A stretch of DNA of 64,000 bases from Eubacteriales bacterium (GCA_030524175.1 JAUNHC010000003.1:1-64000); one strand, 5' to 3'. Numbered from the stretch's first letter, positions 17,704-28,626 are shown. Numbers and translations: made by a program. Notes: generated by a model from the letters alone, not told the origin.

Positions 17704-20700
17704 ATGAATAATTATACACTAGGTATTGACATTGGCTCTACCACTGTCAAAATAGCGATTTTAGACGAAAAGGAAACTCTGCTGTTCGCAGATTATGAGC
17801 GGCATTTCGCCAATATTCAGGAAACCTTGGCACAACTGCTCCAAAAAGCACAGGCGCAGCTGGGAGAACTAACACTCTGCCCCGTTATCACAGGTTCCGG
17901 AGGACTGACTCTGGCAAACCACCTTAAAATCCCCTTTGTCCAGGAGGTGATCGCTGTATCTTCCTCCCTGCAGAAGCTGGCGCCCAAGACAGACGTAGCC
18001 ATTGAGCTGGGGGGCGAGGATGCTAAGATAATCTACTTTGAAGGAGGCAATATCGAGCAGCGTATGAATGGTATCTGCGCAGGAGGAACAGGCTCCTTTA
18101 TCGACCAGATGGCTTCTCTCCTCCAAAGTGATGCTGCCGGGTTAAATGAATACGCTCGTAATTATAAAGCACTTTATCCCATAGCTGCCCGCTGCGGCGT
18201 GTTTGCCAAAACAGATATCCAGCCTTTGATCAATGAAGGAGCCACAAAAGAGGATTTGTCTGCATCTATCTTCCAGGCAGTGGTAAACCAGACAATTTCC
18301 GGTCTGGCCTGCGGTAAACCTATCCGGGGCCATGTGGCATTTCTGGGCGGTCCTCTTCATTTTCTCTCAGAATTGAAGCAGGCTTTTATCCGTACTCTGA
18401 AGCTTGATGACGAGCATACCATCGCACCGGATAATTCCCATCTTTTCGCGGCCATCGGTTCTGCTCTCAACGCCAAAGAAGAGGTCACTGTCTCCCTCAA
18501 TGAACTGAAGGAACGTCTCAGCAATTCCATCCATCTTGATTTTGAGGTGGAACGTATGGAGCCGCTGTTTCAATCCAAGGAGGATTACGAGGCATTTGAT
18601 AAACGCCAAAGCTCCTACAAGGTAGAGACAAAGGAACTTTCTACATACAAGGGCAACTGCTATCTTGGTATTGATGCCGGATCTACCACCACCAAAACTG
18701 CACTGGTAGGGGAAGACGGTTCCCTGCTTTATTCCTTCTACAGCAATAACAACGGAAGTCCTTTAAATACAGCCATCCGCTCTATACAGGAGATTTATGA
18801 AAAGCTTCCTAAAGAGGCATCCATTGCTTATTCCTGCTCCACCGGCTACGGCGAGGCTCTCATCAAGGCCGCCCTGCTGCTGGACGAGGGTGAGGTGGAA
18901 ACTGTCTCCCATTATTATGCTGCTGCCTTTTTCGACCCGGAGGTAGACTGTATCCTTGATATCGGCGGTCAGGATATGAAATGTATCAAAATCAAGAATC
19001 ATACAGTTGACAGTGTCCAGCTCAATGAAGCCTGCTCCTCCGGGTGCGGCTCCTTTATTGAAACCTTTGCCAAGTCCTTGAATTACAGTGTACAGGATTT
19101 TGCCAAAGCAGCCTTATATGCTGAGAATCCTATTGACCTGGGAACCCGCTGTACCGTGTTCATGAATTCAAAGGTGAAGCAGGCACAGAAAGAAGGGGCC
19201 GAAGTGGCCGATATTTCCGCCGGACTGGCCTACTCAGTGATCAAGAACGCACTGTACAAGGTTATCAAAGTATCCGATGCCTCTGAGCTTGGGAAGCACA
19301 TTGTAGTCCAGGGGGGAACCTTCTACAATGATGCAGTGCTGAGAAGCTTCGAAAAGATTGCGGACTGCGAGGCAATACGCCCTGATATTGCCGGAATCAT
19401 GGGTGCCTTCGGAGCTGCCCTTATTGCCAGAGAGCGCTATGAGCAAGGCAAAGAGACAACCATGCTCTCCATTGATAAGATCAACAGTCTGAAATACACC
19501 ACCTCAATGGCTAACTGCCGCGGCTGTACCAACAACTGCCGCCTCACCATCAATAAATTTTCAGGGGGACGTCAGTTTGTAAGCGGCAACCGGTGTGAAA
19601 GGGGAATCGGCAAGGAGAAAAACAAAGACCATATTCCTAACCTTTATGAATATAAATATAAACGCCTCTTTTCCTACGAGCCCCTTTCCGGAGACAAGGC
19701 AGACAGAGGCAAGGTGGGCATTCCCCGGGTTCTCAATATGTTTGAGAACTATCCGTTCTGGTTCACTTTTTTCACAGAGCTGAAATATGAGGTCGTGCTT
19801 TCTCCCACCTCAACCAGAAAGATTTATGAGCTTGGGATCGAGTCCATTCCCAGCGAATCCGAATGTTACCCTGCTAAGCTGGCCCACGGGCATGTAAGCT
19901 GGCTCATTAAAAAAGGTGTGAACTTTATCTTCTACCCTTGTATTCCATATGAGAGAAATGAGTTTCCTGACGCAGTCAACCATTATAACTGCCCTATTGT
20001 CACCTCATATGCAGAAAATATAAAAAATAACGTAGATGAGCTCAATGACCCCTCCATTGATTTCCGCAATCCATTTTTAGCCTTCACTTCGGAAGAAATC
20101 CTTTCAGACAGGCTGGTTGCTGAATTCAAGGATATCCCCGCTGAGGAGGTAAAAGCCGCCGCACATAAAGCATGGGAAGAGCTTTCCGCCGTCCGTGCAG
20201 ATATGCAGAAAAAAGGCGAAGAAACACTTAAATATCTGGAGGAAACAGGACGCCGGGGAATTGTCCTTGCAGGCCGTCCTTACCACATTGACCCGGAGAT
20301 CCACCATGGTATCCCGGACTTGATCAACAGCTATGGCATCGCCGTTTTCACAGAAGATTCCATCTCCCACCTTGGAGAGATCGAACGCCCCATCCGGGTC
20401 AATGACCAGTGGATGTACCATTCCCGCCTTTACGCAGCGGCAAGCTTTGTGAAAACACGGGAGGATCTGGAATTAATACAGCTTAATTCCTTTGGCTGCG
20501 GCCTGGATGCCGTCACCACTGACGAGGTATATGAAATTCTTGACGGCAGCGGTAAGATTTACACCTGTTTGAAGATTGATGAGGTAAACAACCTGGGGGC
20601 TGCAAGGATCCGTGTACGTTCCCTTCTGGCTGCCATCAGGGCCAAGGAAACCCAGAACAAGCCCCGCACAGTCAAAACAGCAGCTATTGATAAGGTGTCC

Positions 20701-21936
20701 TTTACCAAGGAAATGCGCAAAAATTATACGATCCTCTGCCCTCAGATGTCACCCTTCCATTTTGGTATCCTGCAGGCAGCCTTCAACACTTGCGGATATA
20801 ACCTGGAAGTGCTGCCCAATGACAACAAAGGGGCAGTGGATGTAGGCCTTAAATATGTAAATAACGATGCCTGCTACCCCTCCCTGATCGTAGTGGGACA
20901 GATCATGGACGCACTTCTGTCCGGCAAGTATGACCTGGATAAGACAGCTGTCATCATGTCCCAGACAGGAGGAGGATGCCGTGCCTCCAACTATATTGCC
21001 TTTATCCGCCGTGCCCTGAAAAAAGCCGGAATGGAACAGATACCTGTTATCTCCCTGAACTTAAGCAAACTGGAGAGCAATCCCGGATTTAAGCTGACCC
21101 TGCCACTTATTAAACGTGCTGTTTACGCCGCTGTATTCGGTGATCTTCTCATGAAATGTGTGTACCGGATGCGTCCCTACGAGCTAGAAAAGGGAATTGT
21201 GAACCGTAAACACAAGATATGGGAGCAGCGGGTGATTTCCTTCATCCAGGGGAGCAGCGTGAGCCACAGCCAGTTTAAACGTATGTGCAAAGAAATGGTT
21301 CATGAATTTGACACCATTCCTATCAGTGATGAGAAGAAGCCGCGTGTGGGTATTGTTGGAGAAATCCTTGTGAAATTCCTCCCTGCGGCCAACAATCATC
21401 TGGCAGACCTTCTTGAATCAGAGGGAGCCGAGGCTGTAGTTCCGGATTTAATTGATTTCCTGTGCTATTGTTTCTACAACCAGAATTTCAAGGTAGAATA
21501 TCTGGGCTTTAAGAAATCAAAGGCTACTGTTGCAAACTGGGGGATCAAGGGCATTGAATGGATCAGGAAAACTGCAAACGAAGCCCTCGCTGAGAGCCGC
21601 CATTTCGCCCCTTCCGCAGATATCCGCGACCTTGCAGAAATGGCCTCCCCAATCGTCTCTCCCGGCAACCAGACAGGTGAAGGCTGGTTCCTCACCGGGG
21701 AAATGATGGAGCTGATCCACGGCGGCGTGCCTAATATTGTGTGTATCCAGCCCTTCGGCTGCCTGCCCAATCATATCGTTGGAAAAGGTGCTATCAAAGA
21801 GATCAGGCGTACTCACCCTGAGTCAAATATTGTGGCAATCGACTATGACCCGGGCGCCAGCGAAGTTAACCAGCTGAACCGTATCAAGCTCATGCTTTCC
21901 ACCGCCCAGAAAAACCTGGAAAAATATCCACAGTAA
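17704..21936 (+). CDS. Large 2-hydroxyacyl-CoA dehydratase activase-type protein
   Basis: The 1410-residue protein joins four parts. Residues 1-275 are an ASKHA ATPase of the BcrAD/BadFG/HgdC type ([24 protein letters not shown] with a cluster cysteine). Residues 318-590 are a second such domain ([35 protein letters not shown]). A cysteine motif [12 protein letters not shown] (about 600) and a DUF2229-type region follow. The last 450 residues resemble the HgdB/BcrB dehydratase fold. The activases are [4Fe-4S] proteins that inject an electron into dehydratases at ATP cost. This full-length architecture is common in Firmicutes but its substrate is unknown. It stands alone between its own promoter and terminator, with no dehydratase or CoA-transferase beside it. 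Confidence 0.85.
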   Translation: MNNYTLGIDIGSTTVKIAILDEKETLLFADYERHFANIQETLAQLLQKAQAQLGELTLCPVITGSGGLTLANHLKIPFVQEVIAVSSSLQKLAPKTDVAIELGGEDAKIIYFEGGNIEQRMNGICAGGTGSFIDQMASLLQSDAAGLNEYARNYKALYPIAARCGVFAKTDIQPLINEGATKEDLSASIFQAVVNQTISGLACGKPIRGHVAFLGGPLHFLSELKQAFIRTLKLDDEHTIAPDNSHLFAAIGSALNAKEEVTVSLNELKERLSNSIHLDFEVERMEPLFQSKEDYEAFDKRQSSYKVETKELSTYKGNCYLGIDAGSTTTKTALVGEDGSLLYSFYSNNNGSPLNTAIRSIQEIYEKLPKEASIAYSCSTGYGEALIKAALLLDEGEVETVSHYYAAAFFDPEVDCILDIGGQDMKCIKIKNHTVDSVQLNEACSSGCGSFIETFAKSLNYSVQDFAKAALYAENPIDLGTRCTVFMNSKVKQAQKEGAEVADISAGLAYSVIKNALYKVIKVSDASELGKHIVVQGGTFYNDAVLRSFEKIADCEAIRPDIAGIMGAFGAALIARERYEQGKETTMLSIDKINSLKYTTSMANCRGCTNNCRLTINKFSGGRQFVSGNRCERGIGKEKNKDHIPNLYEYKYKRLFSYEPLSGDKADRGKVGIPRVLNMFENYPFWFTFFTELKYEVVLSPTSTRKIYELGIESIPSESECYPAKLAHGHVSWLIKKGVNFIFYPCIPYERNEFPDAVNHYNCPIVTSYAENIKNNVDELNDPSIDFRNPFLAFTSEEILSDRLVAEFKDIPAEEVKAAAHKAWEELSAVRADMQKKGEETLKYLEETGRRGIVLAGRPYHIDPEIHHGIPDLINSYGIAVFTEDSISHLGEIERPIRVNDQWMYHSRLYAAASFVKTREDLELIQLNSFGCGLDAVTTDEVYEILDGSGKIYTCLKIDEVNNLGAARIRVRSLLAAIRAKETQNKPRTVKTAAIDKVSFTKEMRKNYTILCPQMSPFHFGILQAAFNTCGYNLEVLPNDNKGAVDVGLKYVNNDACYPSLIVVGQIMDALLSGKYDLDKTAVIMSQTGGGCRASNYIAFIRRALKKAGMEQIPVISLNLSKLESNPGFKLTLPLIKRAVYAAVFGDLLMKCVYRMRPYELEKGIVNRKHKIWEQRVISFIQGSSVSHSQFKRMCKEMVHEFDTIPISDEKKPRVGIVGEILVKFLPAANNHLADLLESEGAEAVVPDLIDFLCYCFYNQNFKVEYLGFKKSKATVANWGIKGIEWIRKTANEALAESRHFAPSADIRDLAEMASPIVSPGNQTGEGWFLTGEMMELIHGGVPNIVCIQPFGCLPNHIVGKGAIKEIRRTHPESNIVAIDYDPGASEVNQLNRIKLMLSTAQKNLEKYPQ

Positions 21937-21994
21937 AGAACCGGGGGTTCCAGGATTCTGAACAAAGCAGAGTATTCCAGTATACAAATAAAAT

Positions 21995-22032
21995 ACCGCC
22001 GTACGGGATAGATCAATATCCTGTACGGCGGT
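21995..22032. terminator. Bidirectional terminator
   Basis: ACCGCCGTACGGGAT and ATCCTGTACGGCGGT form a stem of about 15 bp with T-rich flanks on both strands, between the rightward activase gene and the leftward flippase gene. Confidence 0.85.
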
Positions 22033-22088
22033 TTTCTACTGTCCGGCAGCTATTTCGCCGGACATCAAATTCATGATCAAATCTATTC

Positions 22089-23717
22089 TCAAGACAAATG
22101 CAGCACCCTGGCAATCTTTTTCATATAACGGCCTCCGGGAAGTGCATTCATCTCCTCGGCAGAAGGCCTGCTCAAAAGCAGATATACCACAAAGTATACA
22201 AAAGCTGCCAAAATCACTGAAACACCAAGACAGAGCACATTGGAATGTACCAGATAATACATGCCGTAGTAAACTCCCCCGGCTACTACAGCCATGGGCA
22301 CAGAAGCAAGAAGAGGATAAAGGTAAGCGCTCTTCCAGGGATTCTTATACCTCATATATTTCTTCATGGAACGTTCATTGAGAAGGCACATTACCACTGC
22401 ATAAACGATCATGGCAATGACCACATTATATATCCCAAGATCAGTGAAGAACAGTAAAAGTGCGATCACGATCACATCTGCGACCAACGCAACAGCTGCA
22501 TGGATCATGGGAATTTTAGGTTTTCCGATCCCCTGGAGCACACCGTTGGAAATATTGGAATTTCCATTGAGGATTATAGTGATGGCACCGATGATCAGAA
22601 GTTCTCCTCCCACTCCGTTTGTACTTGGGAATACCAGCCTGGTGATAGGGCCTGACAGCACTGCCAGTCCAACTGCTGCCGGAATGGAAATGAGCATACT
22701 CACCCAGGTAGCCCTGTGGATCTTAGCGTTTGCACCTGGAAGGTCACGCCTTGCATAGTGAGCGGAAACCTCCGGGATCATAGAGGTGGGCGCCGTGCTT
22801 GCAAGCGTCAGAGGAATATTGATCAAAGTCATAAAAAATCCCTGCTCTGCATACAGTCCCTGGATCACATCATCTGCCATGCCCTTGTATCCCATAATAC
22901 CGGTATACATATAACTGTTCACATAGCCGTTTACATTATAGATGAACGCACTGAAAATAATCGGCATGACAATGATGATAATAGTTCTCATCACGCTGGA
23001 ATAGCTCTCATTGACAGATTCCCTGTCCCGCCGTATTTTCCTGCTGATCAGCTTCTTGTTAAGCCCGTACACAATAAACATAAATATCAGGGCCGCAGCC
23101 ACACCCGCCCCGGTACCCATGGTAGCACCTGCGGCAGCCCAGCGCTGCACTGTCTGCTCGCCCTGGCCGCTGAAATGACTGATCATCACATGGGACATTA
23201 AAAGGGCAAAAACCGCCACAAAAATCTGTTCGATGATCTGGGAGAGGGATGTGGGCATCATATTTCTGTATGCCTGGAAATAACCCCTAAACACGCCCAG
23301 AATCCCCGAAAGGAAAATAGTGGGGGCCAGCATCTGAAGAGCCAGCCTTGCGTCTGCCATATTATCCGGCACAAGAAGATTGGCACCGAACACACAGAAC
23401 AGCGCCACGATCCCTCCTGCCACAGCAGCATAGATCAATGCACAGTGAAAAACTCTCTGTGCATCCCTGTACCGTTTAAAAGCAATTTTCTCCGCCATGA
23501 TCTTGGAAACTGCCTGGGGAATACTGAAGGAGGCGATCATCAGCAGAATAAAATAAGCACTCTGGGCAAACTGGAACAGACCAAAGCTCTCTTTTCCAAG
23601 TGTTGTGGAAAGGGGACTCTTATACAGCATTCCGATAAGCTTCGATATCAAAGCCGCCACCATCAGAAAGGAAGCGTTCTTTACAAGTGTATTATCATTT
23701 TTCTTACCCATACTCAT
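22089..23717 (-). CDS. SpoVB/MurJ-type lipid flippase
   Basis: The 542-residue membrane protein has about 14 hydrophobic segments and belongs to the MATE/PST/MurJ (MOP) superfamily. The N-terminus (LVKNASFLMVAALISKLIGM) and the LFQFAQSAYFILL and GVFRGYFQAYRNMMPTS motifs match stage V sporulation protein B and related oligosaccharide flippases. Members translocate lipid-linked cell-wall precursors; SpoVB acts in spore cortex synthesis, but Lachnospiraceae carry several paralogues, so cortex, cell-wall or exopolysaccharide roles cannot be separated from sequence. It sits 9 bp downstream of ung in the same direction. Confidence 0.85.
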   Translation of the reverse strand: MSMGKKNDNTLVKNASFLMVAALISKLIGMLYKSPLSTTLGKESFGLFQFAQSAYFILLMIASFSIPQAVSKIMAEKIAFKRYRDAQRVFHCALIYAAVAGGIVALFCVFGANLLVPDNMADARLALQMLAPTIFLSGILGVFRGYFQAYRNMMPTSLSQIIEQIFVAVFALLMSHVMISHFSGQGEQTVQRWAAAGATMGTGAGVAAALIFMFIVYGLNKKLISRKIRRDRESVNESYSSVMRTIIIIVMPIIFSAFIYNVNGYVNSYMYTGIMGYKGMADDVIQGLYAEQGFFMTLINIPLTLASTAPTSMIPEVSAHYARRDLPGANAKIHRATWVSMLISIPAAVGLAVLSGPITRLVFPSTNGVGGELLIIGAITIILNGNSNISNGVLQGIGKPKIPMIHAAVALVADVIVIALLLFFTDLGIYNVVIAMIVYAVVMCLLNERSMKKYMRYKNPWKSAYLYPLLASVPMAVVAGGVYYGMYYLVHSNVLCLGVSVILAAFVYFVVYLLLSRPSAEEMNALPGGRYMKKIARVLHLS

Positions 23718-23726
23718 AACATTCCT

Positions 23727-24401
23727 TTATATATTTTCAATCTGCCAGTCAATGGGAGAAAGGCCATTCTCTGTCAGAAATTCATTCGTCCTGCTGAAAT
23801 GTCTGCATCCGAAAAATCCGCGGAAGGCAGACAATGGGCTTGGATGGGGTGCTTCAAGAATCAAATGCCGGGGATTGTTCAGCATGGAGCGCTTCATCTG
23901 TGCCGGTCTTCCCCAGAGCAGAAATACTATAGGCCTGTCCTGTTCATTCAGAATACGGATCGCTGCATCTGTAAACTGTTCCCAGCCGATTCCCCGGTGG
24001 GAGTTTGCCTGGTGGGCACGTACTGTCAGCACAGTGTTCAAAAGCAGGACTCCCTGCTTCGCCCATTTCTCCAGATATCCATTGTTGGGGATATAACATC
24101 CGCAGTCATCGTGAAGCTCCTGATAAATATTCACAAGAGAAGGAGGGACCTCCACTCCTTTCTTCACGGAAAAACAAAGGCCGTGGGCCTGTCCGTCATT
24201 ATGGTATGGGTCCTGGCCAAGGATAACCACCTTTACCTCATTTAACGGAGTAAAATGGAACGCATTGAACATGTCCTCCGCAGGCGGAAAAATCTTTCTC
24301 GTCCTGTACTCTGACATGATCGTTTTATATAATTTGGCATAATACGGCTGCTTAAATTCACTGCTAAGTGCTTCCAGCCAATCCCCTGCAATAGGAGCCA
24401 T
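23727..24401 (-). CDS. ung: Uracil-DNA glycosylase, family 1
   Basis: The 224-residue enzyme removes uracil from DNA. The water-activating motif GQDPYHNDGQAHGLCFSV carries the catalytic Asp, the uracil-recognition Asn is in VLLLNTVLTVR, and the leucine-intercalation loop is HPSPLSAFRGFFG. The length is normal for Ung. It lies between the flippase gene and the hisHF pair; a dispersed palindrome separates it from hisF. Confidence 0.95.
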   Translation of the reverse strand: MAPIAGDWLEALSSEFKQPYYAKLYKTIMSEYRTRKIFPPAEDMFNAFHFTPLNEVKVVILGQDPYHNDGQAHGLCFSVKKGVEVPPSLVNIYQELHDDCGCYIPNNGYLEKWAKQGVLLLNTVLTVRAHQANSHRGIGWEQFTDAAIRILNEQDRPIVFLLWGRPAQMKRSMLNNPRHLILEAPHPSPLSAFRGFFGCRHFSRTNEFLTENGLSPIDWQIENI

Positions 24402-24430
24402 AATTATTCACCTCTTCTGTATATTGATTT

Positions 24431-24460
24431 GTAACAGTTCAGACCTGCCCTAACTGTCAC
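24431..24460. repeat. Copy of the dispersed ACAGTTCAG palindrome
   Basis: GTAACAGTTCAGACC and CCTAACTGTCAC form an imperfect inverted repeat in the gap between hisF and ung. Confidence 0.65.
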
Positions 24461-24475
24461 ATTAATTTTATCCCC

Positions 24476-25234
24476 TTATCTGCGCACAGAAACTCCCTGC
24501 TCTGCCAGATAGTCCTTCACCTGAGAAATCTCCAGCTCTTTATAGTGGAAAAGAGATGCCGCCAAAGCTGCATCTGCCCCGCCTTCTGTCAGCGCCTCAT
24601 AAAAATGCTCCAGCGTACCAGCTCCGCCGGAGGCAATGACAGGAATGGATACTGCTTCAGAAACAGCTTTTGTAAGCAGGATGTCATAACCCGCTTTCGT
24701 ACCGTCACAATCCATGCTGGTGAGAAGGATTTCTCCTGCTCCCAGGGCCTCTGCCTGTTTGGCCCATTTTACCGCGTCAATGCCGGTATCCAGCCTTCCG
24801 CCCTGCTTATAAATATTCCACCCGCCGTCCTCACGGCGCTTTGCGTCAATAGCTACCACCACACACTGGCTTCCGAATTTGTTAGATGCCTCCCGGATAA
24901 GCTCCGGCCTGTCAATCGCTGCGGAATTCACAGAAATCTTGTCTGCCCCTTCTCTCAGCAGCCTTTTAAAATCATCAACTGTGCGGATTCCTCCGCCTAC
25001 AGTAAACGGAATAAATACATTTGCCGCAACTGCCCTTACCATTTCTACTACTGTATCACGAGCCTCATAGGAAGCTGTAATATCAAGAAATACCACTTCG
25101 TCAGCACCTGCCGCATCATATGCCTTGGCGATCTCCACCGGGTCACCGGCATCCTTTAAATCCACAAAATTCACGCCCTTGACCACACGGCCCTTATTCA
25201 CATCAAGACAAGGAATAATCCTTTTTGTAAACAT
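24476..25234 (-). CDS. hisF: Imidazole glycerol phosphate synthase, cyclase subunit
   Basis: The start [20 protein letters not shown] at 25234 follows GGAGGAGGGG and overlaps the hisH stop by one base (TGATG); a GTG six bases upstream is less likely. The 252-residue TIM barrel uses ammonia from HisH to form the imidazole ring. The catalytic Asp pair is in IPCLDV and [13 protein letters not shown], and the phosphate-binding GGGIRTVDD and [10 protein letters not shown] loops are present. Only hisH and hisF are here; other his genes are not in the window. Since the sequence is fully canonical, histidine synthesis is the default role. Confidence 0.93.
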   Translation of the reverse strand: MFTKRIIPCLDVNKGRVVKGVNFVDLKDAGDPVEIAKAYDAAGADEVVFLDITASYEARDTVVEMVRAVAANVFIPFTVGGGIRTVDDFKRLLREGADKISVNSAAIDRPELIREASNKFGSQCVVVAIDAKRREDGGWNIYKQGGRLDTGIDAVKWAKQAEALGAGEILLTSMDCDGTKAGYDILLTKAVSEAVSIPVIASGGAGTLEHFYEALTEGGADAALAASLFHYKELEISQVKDYLAEQGVSVRR

Positions 25235-25851
25235 CAGCACCCCTCCTCCAGCTTGGCAAAATTCTCCAGTATCTTCAGCCCATAACGGCTGCTTTTCTCA
25301 GGGTGGAACTGGCAGGCAAAAACATTTCCCTTCTCCACTGATGCATGGATACAGGTACTGTAATCAGCCACTGCCTTGACGATCTCCGGTTCTTCTGCCC
25401 GGAGATAATAGGAATGCACGAAATAAACATATGTTTCTTCCGGGATCCCTTGGAAAAGTCTTCCGTTATTCTGCAAATGCAGGGAGTTCCAGCCCATATG
25501 GGGTATTTTAAGCCCTGGGGACGGGGGTATCTTTACAATTTTACCTTTAAGGATCCCAAGTCCTTCCACGCCCGGAGCCTCCTCACTGCTCTCAAATAAA
25601 AGCTGGAGACCCAGACAAATTCCTAAAAATGGTGTATCTCTGTTTATCATTTCCTGAATAACAGAAACTAATCCATAGGAATGAAGATGTTCCATGGCTT
25701 CTCCAAAGCTTCCAACGCCCGGGAGGATAACTTTATCTGCTTTCAGCAGCACTTCAGGGTCACGGGAAACCACAGTTTCCTCACCTAAAAAGTACAATGC
25801 TTTCTCTACACTTTTGATATTGCCTGCATCGTAGTCAATGATTCCGATCAT
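25234..25851 (-). CDS. hisH: Imidazole glycerol phosphate synthase, glutaminase subunit
   Basis: The 205-residue class I glutaminase has the nucleophile Cys in [13 protein letters not shown], the oxyanion [10 protein letters not shown] loop and the His-Glu pair in [12 protein letters not shown]. It delivers ammonia to HisF. It is the first gene of a two-gene unit with hisF. A promoter TTGCAA-16-TATACT lies at 25931-25904 on the minus strand and is followed by two 10-bp-spaced TGTCT boxes in the untranslated leader. Confidence 0.94.
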   Translation of the reverse strand: MIGIIDYDAGNIKSVEKALYFLGEETVVSRDPEVLLKADKVILPGVGSFGEAMEHLHSYGLVSVIQEMINRDTPFLGICLGLQLLFESSEEAPGVEGLGILKGKIVKIPPSPGLKIPHMGWNSLHLQNNGRLFQGIPEETYVYFVHSYYLRAEEPEIVKAVADYSTCIHASVEKGNVFACQFHPEKSSRYGLKILENFAKLEEGC

Positions 25852-25873
25852 AATCTCACATCCTTATGCTGTT

Positions 25874-25931
25874 TGTCTGATTTTGTCTAATTGCCATTTT
25901 AACAGTATAACGCAAAACCAGGCAGTTGCAA
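25874..25931 (-). promoter_or_regulatory. hisHF promoter with two phased TGTCTRA boxes
   Basis: The minus-strand promoter is TTGCAA (25931-25926), 16 bp, TATACT (25909-25904). On the plus strand TGTCTGA (25874) and TGTCTAA (25884) are exactly 10 bp apart, between the promoter and the start codon. The arrangement repeats that found upstream of the stand-alone Spo0A-type gene at 773, so a shared regulator is possible. Confidence 0.45.
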
Positions 25932-25975
25932 AGAGGTTTCTTCGCTTCTGCCTGTTGTTTCTTCCTGTTTTTTCC

Positions 25976-27535
25976 TTATTTTCTGTCCAAGGTAAACCAG
26001 AACTCCACTCCATTGTCATAATTCTGGACTCCATACTGCTGATTCATTCCGTCCATAACAGCTTTCACAATAGAAAGTCCAATACCGCTTCCGCCGTATT
26101 CTCTAGTCCTTGCCTTGTCAACCTTATAAAACTTACTCCACAGATTAGGCAGGTCCTCCTCCGGAATGGTTTTCCCTGTATTAAACACAGTCACCTTTAC
26201 TTTATCTCCGTCAGGAATGATTTTTATTTCAATCTGCCGTTGGCCGTCCAAATGGTTCAGAGCATTGCTGGTGTAGTTGGTCACAACCTCCTCAGTCTTG
26301 AACTCATCTGCCCATACATAAACAGGCCCCTGGGCTTCAAATAAAACCTTGGCTTCTTTCTGCTGGATCATAATATCCATAGACTGCAGGACTCCCCGGA
26401 TCAGTGACACAATGTCAAACCGCTCCATAACCACTGCATCTTTTCCTGATTCCAGCTGGTTCAGCGTAAGCAGATTCTTTACCAGCTTGTTCATCTTCGC
26501 TGCCTCATCCATAATAACATCACAGTAAAACTCCCTGCTCTCCGGATCCTCTGAAATATTCTCCTTCAAGCCTTCGGCATAGCCCTGCACCAGTGCGATA
26601 GGTGTTTTCAGCTCATGAGATACATTGTCCAGGAATTCTTTTCTCATCTCATCAATTTTTATCTTGGCGGCAATATCCTTCTGCAGCTCATTGTTTGCAG
26701 ATTTTAACTCGGAAATAGTGATTTCCAGCTGACTTGACATTCTGTTGAAATTATCACCCAGCACATCGATCTCATTGCCTGAGCGGCTCTGGTATCTGGC
26801 ATCAAACTCCAGGTCTGACATTCTCTTTGACAGTGCCGTCAGTTCGCTGATGGGTTTGGTGATCCGTTTAGTAAAAATCCAGATCAGCAGACCGCTGACA
26901 CAAATAATGAACAGACCAACATAAAAATAAAAGCCATTGGAAATGGAAGCGCTCTCTTTGATACTCTCGAAAGGTGTCCTGATTATAAAATAATAACCTT
27001 CGTCCTCAAGGGAACCCCAGCATTCCACATAATCCATCCCTGTGAAACGGTCGTGAACCTGCTGGATCACACATCCGTCTGTCTGCTTCAGAACCCTGCT
27101 TCTATTTTTATCTGTATCCAGATCATATATATATCCAAAGAGTTTGGTGGCAAGCATTTCCTTGCCTTCCCCCCAGCCCTGATAATAATTATTACTGTCC
27201 ATGATCACCCAGCTCAGATTATTCTGAGAACTGGCAATGGATAACACATCCGGTATATCGTCCTGAAACTTGTGCGTACTTGTATTATTCGTATCCTCCA
27301 TCAGACTTTCTATATCCAGTTCCTCAAGCTTTTCCTTGGCATCCAGCAGCACGTCTGTCTTCTTTGAGACATAATAGCTTTCAAGGAACAGTCCGTTGAC
27401 AGCAGTGATAGAAAGTATGGAAAGCAAAAGCAGGCCGATAAATACCGTTGCGATCTGACTTCTCAGGGTATGAAACTTCTTTGGCTTCTTCACCCTTTTA
27501 TGTCCGGTCCACGGCTGCTTCTCAGTATTTTTCAT
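25976..27535 (-). CDS. Membrane sensor histidine kinase
   Basis: The 519-residue kinase has a basic N-terminus, a first membrane helix at about 28-50, an extracellular sensor of about 150 residues, a second helix near 205-225, a HAMP linker (KRITKPISELTALSKRM), a HisKA domain with the phosphorylated His in FLDNVSHELKTPIALVQGYA, and a HATPase_c domain (N box VTNYTSNALNH, G boxes FNTGKTIPEED and GGSGIGLSIVK). The N box is slightly unusual (second Asn in SNAL-NH). It overlaps the response regulator stop region by four bases and so forms a pair with it. The signal is unknown; the architecture is like the ResE/VanS/WalK group. Confidence 0.9.
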   Translation of the reverse strand: MKNTEKQPWTGHKRVKKPKKFHTLRSQIATVFIGLLLLSILSITAVNGLFLESYYVSKKTDVLLDAKEKLEELDIESLMEDTNNTSTHKFQDDIPDVLSIASSQNNLSWVIMDSNNYYQGWGEGKEMLATKLFGYIYDLDTDKNRSRVLKQTDGCVIQQVHDRFTGMDYVECWGSLEDEGYYFIIRTPFESIKESASISNGFYFYVGLFIICVSGLLIWIFTKRITKPISELTALSKRMSDLEFDARYQSRSGNEIDVLGDNFNRMSSQLEITISELKSANNELQKDIAAKIKIDEMRKEFLDNVSHELKTPIALVQGYAEGLKENISEDPESREFYCDVIMDEAAKMNKLVKNLLTLNQLESGKDAVVMERFDIVSLIRGVLQSMDIMIQQKEAKVLFEAQGPVYVWADEFKTEEVVTNYTSNALNHLDGQRQIEIKIIPDGDKVKVTVFNTGKTIPEEDLPNLWSKFYKVDKARTREYGGSGIGLSIVKAVMDGMNQQYGVQNYDNGVEFWFTLDRK

Positions 27536-28212
27536 TCTTCTACCTCAAATTTATATCCCATACCCCATACCGTCTTAATATATTCCCCTTTTTCTCCCAT
27601 TTTGCTTCTCAGTTTCTTCACATGGGTGTCAATGGTACGGGCATCTCCAAAATAGTCATAATTCCACACAGAATTGAGGATCTTCTCCCTGGAAAGAGCT
27701 ATTCCCTCATTCTCCAGAAAATATGTGAGCAGCTCAAATTCCTTAAAACTCAGCTCCATAGGCACATCATCCACAGTGGCAAGATGGGCAGCCTTGTCAA
27801 TGACAATCCCTCCTGCACTTAATGTCTCCTCAGGATTACTCTGCCCTGTACGGCGAAGGATGGCCTCCACTCTCGCCACAAGGATCTTGGGGCTGAAAGG
27901 CTTGGAAATATACTCATCCACACCCAGATCAAATCCCAGAAGCTCATCCCTCTCATCTCCCCGGGCAGTAAGCATGATAATAGGAACCTTGGAATTCTTC
28001 CGCACCTCCCGGCACACTTCCCAACCGTCCATCTTAGGCATCATAACATCCAGAATAATCAAAGCAATATCCTTCTCCTGATAAAAAACATCCATTGCCT
28101 CCTCACCGTCTCCGGCCTCAAGCACCTGAAAATTCTTCTTGGCAAGAAAGTCCTTCACCAATTTTCTCATACGGCTCTCATCATCCACCACCAGGATTTT
28201 CAATGCTTCCAT
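27532..28212 (-). CDS. OmpR-family response regulator
   Basis: The 226-residue regulator has a receiver domain with the acidic pair (VVDDESRM), the phospho-acceptor Asp in IILDVMMPKMDG, the conserved Thr in IIMLTARGD and Lys in YISKPFSP. The C-terminal winged helix ends FGDARTIDTHVKKLRSKMG...VWGMGYKFE, typical of OmpR/PhoB DNA-binding domains. It precedes and overlaps the kinase gene. Its targets cannot be read from the sequence. Confidence 0.92.
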   Translation of the reverse strand: MEALKILVVDDESRMRKLVKDFLAKKNFQVLEAGDGEEAMDVFYQEKDIALIILDVMMPKMDGWEVCREVRKNSKVPIIMLTARGDERDELLGFDLGVDEYISKPFSPKILVARVEAILRRTGQSNPEETLSAGGIVIDKAAHLATVDDVPMELSFKEFELLTYFLENEGIALSREKILNSVWNYDYFGDARTIDTHVKKLRSKMGEKGEYIKTVWGMGYKFEVEE

Positions 28213-28513
28213 ATCTATCTTCCTCCATTCAGTAAAGTTTCACTTTTCATTTCATAATGCTACTATATCAAAGAAATATGTCTCTTTTGTGAACGGAGGC
28301 GGGAAAATCTGTGTATACATGGAATTATCACATATATTGATTTATATGACCTGCTATTGTGGACAGCAGTACACAGATAATATGGGCTTTACACTTTCTT
28401 ATACAAAACCAATGTTTATTATTTACAAAATTTGAAAGAACTTTATGTACAAAATCACAAAACTTACGACAAAATTAAAGGACTTCAAAGGACTTAAAAT
28501 ATTGAAAAAGGCC
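28213..28513. other. Intergenic region between response regulator and tmRNA
   Basis: No gene is seen. The stretch contains a distant inverted pair ATCTGTGTA/TACACAGAT (about 28307 to 28378) and AT-rich sequence that must carry the leftward promoter of the two-component pair. Confidence 0.5.
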
Positions 28514-28543
28514 TTGACAGAGATAAGTTGGTAAGCATATAAT
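28514..28543 (+). promoter_or_regulatory. tmRNA promoter
   Basis: Perfect TTGACA and TATAAT boxes are separated by 18 bp and lie about 85 bp before the mature tmRNA 5' end. Confidence 0.75.
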
Positions 28544-28626
28544 GAAACTCAGCAGAGTTTCTGCTTCAATATCGTCTGTCCAGAGCCGGTTGGTTTTAGT
28601 TTAGCAGCCGGATTAAGAGCTTATCG

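Noticed and set aside
23445-24245. 266-codon frame opposite the flippase and ung genes
   Set aside because: It crosses two genes on the other strand and the gap between them and shows no protein signature.
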